From: Romboutsia timonensis
GTDB lineage: Bacteria; Bacillota; Clostridia; Peptostreptococcales; Peptostreptococcaceae
NCBI RefSeq assembly: GCF_900106845.1
Contig: NZ_LT629850.1
Coordinates: forward strand, 1,625,221-1,670,014
Reading direction: 5' to 3'
Length of the DNA stretch: 44,794 nt
In this document: one piece after another, positions 42,505 through 44,794 of the stretch
How the letters are laid out: each line of letters begins with the position of its first letter
Position numbering within the stretch: the first letter of the stretch is position 1
The notes under the pieces: model-generated
What the model saw: only the letters and a program-made list of their open reading frames with translations
The model's database searches: none
Told to the model about the DNA's origin: nothing
Position numbers and translations under genes: made by a program

Positions 42505-43479
42505 TTGAATAAAGTTAATTTACTTAAAATAATAAAGTTATCGCTAGGAGCTTCACTTGCTATATTTATTGCCTGGTTATTAAAATTAGAATATTCAATG
42601 GTTGCTGGCGTTATTGTGTTACTTACAATAAAAAATACTAAAAAAGAAACTCTTAAAGGTATTATTGGAAAAATTTATGGTTTTATTTTATGTACTATCT
42701 TTTCCTACTTATGTTTTAATATTTTAGGTTATCATTTAACTTCTTTTTCAATATTTATATTTGTAATTATATATCTTTGTTTCTTACTAGAAATTCAAGA
42801 TGTTATTGCTATGTGTGTAGTTATTTCATCTCATTACTTCTTACAAGGAGAAATATCTTTTAAATGGATTTTAAATGAAGCTGGCATATTTACAATAGGA
42901 GCTGGAATAGGTGTTATAATAAATATGTATATTCCTACAAACATAAATAAAATCTATGAAGGCCAAAAGAAACTACAAAAAGAGGTAAGCACTGTACTTA
43001 TAGACATTGCAGATTTTATTGTAAATCCTAATAATAAAGATATGTATAATAAGGACCTTAATACATTAAATGCACTTATTGATAGTAGTATTTCTGAAGC
43101 TTATAATAATATTAATAATAACTTATTAAGCGATACTAGATTTTTCTTAGATCATATGGAAATTATAAAACATCAAAGAGATATACTAGAAAATCTATAT
43201 AGCTATGTGTCACAATTAAGTTCTACTCCACCACAAGCTCATATTATTTCTGCCTTTATACATAAAATAGGTTACTCTGATTTTGATATAGAAACTGGGA
43301 ATCTACTTCTTGATGAATTAAATAGACTAATGCTAAGTATGAAAAATCAACCTCTTCCTATAGATAGAGTGGAATTTGAAAATAGAGCTATATTATTCTT
43401 ATGCTTAACTGAACTAAAAAAGTTTTTAGTTAATCGTAAACATGCCCAAATGCTTAGAGATAATAATTTCTATAAGTAA
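42505..43479 (+). CDS. Aromatic-acid-exporter-type (ArAE/DUF939) membrane protein
   Basis: A 324-residue protein with an N-terminal membrane domain of five or six helices (about residues 8-140) and a soluble helical C-terminal half. The opening LLKIIKLSLGASLAIFIAWLL..YSMVAGVIVLLTIKNTKKETL and GKIYGFILCTIFSYLCF match the ArAE_1/DUF939 family (YqjA-like). The C-terminal half (GQKKLQKEVSTVLIDIADFI onward) fits the associated cytoplasmic domain. An ATG at 42436 has no ribosome-binding site. AGGAGG, 7 nt before the TTG at 42505, sets the start. It may export an aromatic or other organic acid; the substrate is unknown. Monocistronic. Confidence 0.8.
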   Translation: MNKVNLLKIIKLSLGASLAIFIAWLLKLEYSMVAGVIVLLTIKNTKKETLKGIIGKIYGFILCTIFSYLCFNILGYHLTSFSIFIFVIIYLCFLLEIQDVIAMCVVISSHYFLQGEISFKWILNEAGIFTIGAGIGVIINMYIPTNINKIYEGQKKLQKEVSTVLIDIADFIVNPNNKDMYNKDLNTLNALIDSSISEAYNNINNNLLSDTRFFLDHMEIIKHQRDILENLYSYVSQLSSTPPQAHIISAFIHKIGYSDFDIETGNLLLDELNRLMLSMKNQPLPIDRVEFENRAILFLCLTELKKFLVNRKHAQMLRDNNFYK

Positions 43480-43600
43480 CTTTATTAGTTTTTAATAATA
43501 TTATTCTATAATACTAAGAATTTTATAATAATTTAATTTTATACTATATCTTTAACTCAATTATTCTTTTTGCAATTTTTATTATTTTTATACTATCAAA

Positions 43601-43645
43601 TAAAAAGCTGTTATACTACTTTTTACTAGTATAACAGCTTTTTAC
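43601..43645. terminator. Bidirectional terminator between ArAE and serine hydrolase genes
   Basis: AAAAAGCTGTTATACTA and its perfect complement form a 17-bp stem around CTTTTTAC, with A and T runs on either side. It terminates the convergent genes; the second gene's stop lies 4 nt further right. Confidence 0.88.
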
Positions 43646-43647
43646 TA

Positions 43648-44794
43648 TTATTCAAAAGAATCAGCCTTATCTTGACTAAAGTTTTTCTCTATAATTTTTG
43701 CAATTTCCTTTTCTACTTTGGTAAATCCATCATCTCCAAATTTATAATTATTTCCATTTAACATCATAATATATCCAAATTTACGATTCTCATCATAAAA
43801 CATATTACTTAAAAGGCCATAAGCTTCTCCTGTATGACCTATTAGCCTTGAACCTTCAATTAAATCATCTGTAATATGAAGACCTAATCCTTTGCATTTA
43901 TATAATCCATTAAGAGCATCTCCATACCAATGAATTTGCTCCATTAACTCAACAGTGTCTTTCTTTAATACTCTAGTGCCATTATATAATCCTTTATTTG
44001 ATAACATTATCATAAATTTAGCTAATTCATTTGGAGAAGTTCTAAGACCTCCCGTTGGAGAATACTTAAATGCATTACCTAAAGGTATTTTACCATCTTT
44101 ATCTCTAACAGTAGATGATATAACTATATTATCTTCTATTCTCTTTTTATCATTTAGTCTTTCATAATAGTTTCCATCTTCATCTATACCGTATAATACA
44201 GCTATATTATCTACATCCTCAAATTTATTAGGATTAAATGAGGCCTTCATATTTAACGGTTTGAATATATTTTCTTGTACAAAATCTTCAAAATCTTGGT
44301 TCGAAATTTGCTCGATTAATGTTGCTAATAAATTATAACCATAATTTGAGTATTCAAATTGATCTCCTGGTTTATAATCTCCAAAATCTTGTATGTCATA
44401 AATAGTGCTATATGTATCACCATCTATAATGCTTGAGGTATGTGTAAGTAGCATTCTAAATGTTATTTTCTCATCAGGGAAATTTGGATTTCTAACTTCA
44501 AATCCATTTAGGTAATCATTTATATCATCATCTAGTTTAAATTTACCTTCTTCATATAGCTTCATAATTGCTGATGCAGTGATAGATTTTGATATCGATG
44601 CTATTCTATATATTGTATTTGTATCTGTTTTTATGTTTTTATCTATATCGGCGTAACCAAATCCTTGTGAATAAGAATTTTTATTATTTTCGATAACAGA
44701 AATAGATAGTCCTACTACATTAAGTTTATCTACAGTTTCATGTATTTCTGTTTCTAAATTTTTAAATTCATTTTCTTTTCTCTCTAACTTAGTA
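43648..44794 (-). CDS. Class C beta-lactamase/PBP4*-like serine hydrolase, 5' end outside window
   Basis: C-terminal 381 codons (stop at 43648) of a penicillin-binding-protein-like hydrolase. Its reading frame remains open at the right edge, so the start and any signal peptide are missing. The nucleophile motif is ASISKSIT (SxxK, DNA about 44588-44611). The tyrosine motif is YSNYGYNLL, and HTGEAYG replaces the KTG box, as in class C/esterase-type enzymes. The ATG at 44565 that begins the shorter frame is internal, because the SxxK lies upstream of it. A CubicO-type (COG1680) assignment fits. The substrate could be peptidoglycan stem peptides or esters; not determinable here. Confidence 0.85.
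   Translation of the reverse strand, partial: TKLERKENEFKNLETEIHETVDKLNVVGLSISVIENNKNSYSQGFGYADIDKNIKTDTNTIYRIASISKSITASAIMKLYEEGKFKLDDDINDYLNGFEVRNPNFPDEKITFRMLLTHTSSIIDGDTYSTIYDIQDFGDYKPGDQFEYSNYGYNLLATLIEQISNQDFEDFVQENIFKPLNMKASFNPNKFEDVDNIAVLYGIDEDGNYYERLNDKKRIEDNIVISSTVRDKDGKIPLGNAFKYSPTGGLRTSPNELAKFMIMLSNKGLYNGTRVLKKDTVELMEQIHWYGDALNGLYKCKGLGLHITDDLIEGSRLIGHTGEAYGLLSNMFYDENRKFGYIMMLNGNNYKFGDDGFTKVEKEIAKIIEKNFSQDKADSFE

Noticed and set aside
1-44794. CRISPR arrays, tRNA or rRNA genes, and toxin-antitoxin or phage-defence modules
   Set aside because: No regularly spaced repeats, cloverleaf sequences or conserved rRNA blocks were seen by eye, and no gene matches a known defence family.

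Overview
The window is about 27% G+C. It has strong AGGAGG-type ribosome-binding sites, some TTG and GTG starts, and short intergenic gaps. Gene content (a YclNOPQ-type iron transporter, a SigV/RsiV lysozyme-response operon, DUF3793, type I c-di-GMP and adenine riboswitches, IS30 and IS1182 elements) suggests a Peptostreptococcaceae clostridium, a relative of Clostridioides, Paraclostridium or Paeniclostridium. This placement is inferred from gene content, not from a marker gene.

Positions 1-14.5 kb form an iron-acquisition region. A minus-strand operon of eight genes runs from a NEAT haem-binding surface protein (7393) through a class D-like sortase, an IsdE-like haem-binding lipoprotein, a FecCD permease, an ATPase, a DUF454 membrane protein and a CydDC-like exporter-fold ABC pair that leaves the window at position 1. 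A divergent AraC-type regulator lies upstream and Fur-box-like sites fill the gap between them. A second Fur-box-linked operon (13227-9493) encodes a YclNOPQ-type siderophore transporter. A third locus has three Fur-like boxes between divergent DUF2325 and DUF3793 genes.

Positions 14.5-24 kb are mostly household genes: a Cys-rich miniprotein, an MsrAB fusion, a cyclophilin lipoprotein, a class A beta-lactamase-like serine hydrolase, adenosine deaminase under an adenine-type riboswitch with a switchable terminator, a TetR regulator, a flippase-like membrane protein paired with a radical SAM/SPASM protein, and an MntP-like gene broken by an in-frame stop.

Positions 24-31.3 kb hold an orphan lipoprotein with an IS30 element inserted just upstream of it, a DUF362 ferredoxin-like protein, a patatin-like lipase, an unusual REP-like palindromic repeat, an EamA transporter, and an IS1182-family element inserted in a perfect palindrome (the apparent terminator of the next operon).

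Positions 31.3-34.5 kb are a sigV-rsiV-DUF4300 lipoprotein-peptidoglycan deacetylase operon, predicted to respond to lysozyme. Positions 34.7-44.8 kb contain an unknown protein, a 2159-residue secreted M60 (enhancin-like) metalloprotease with discoidin-like, NPCBM and Ig-like modules behind a type I c-di-GMP riboswitch and terminator, an aromatic-acid-exporter-type membrane protein, and a class C beta-lactamase-like serine hydrolase that runs off the right edge. No rRNA, tRNA or CRISPR array was seen.
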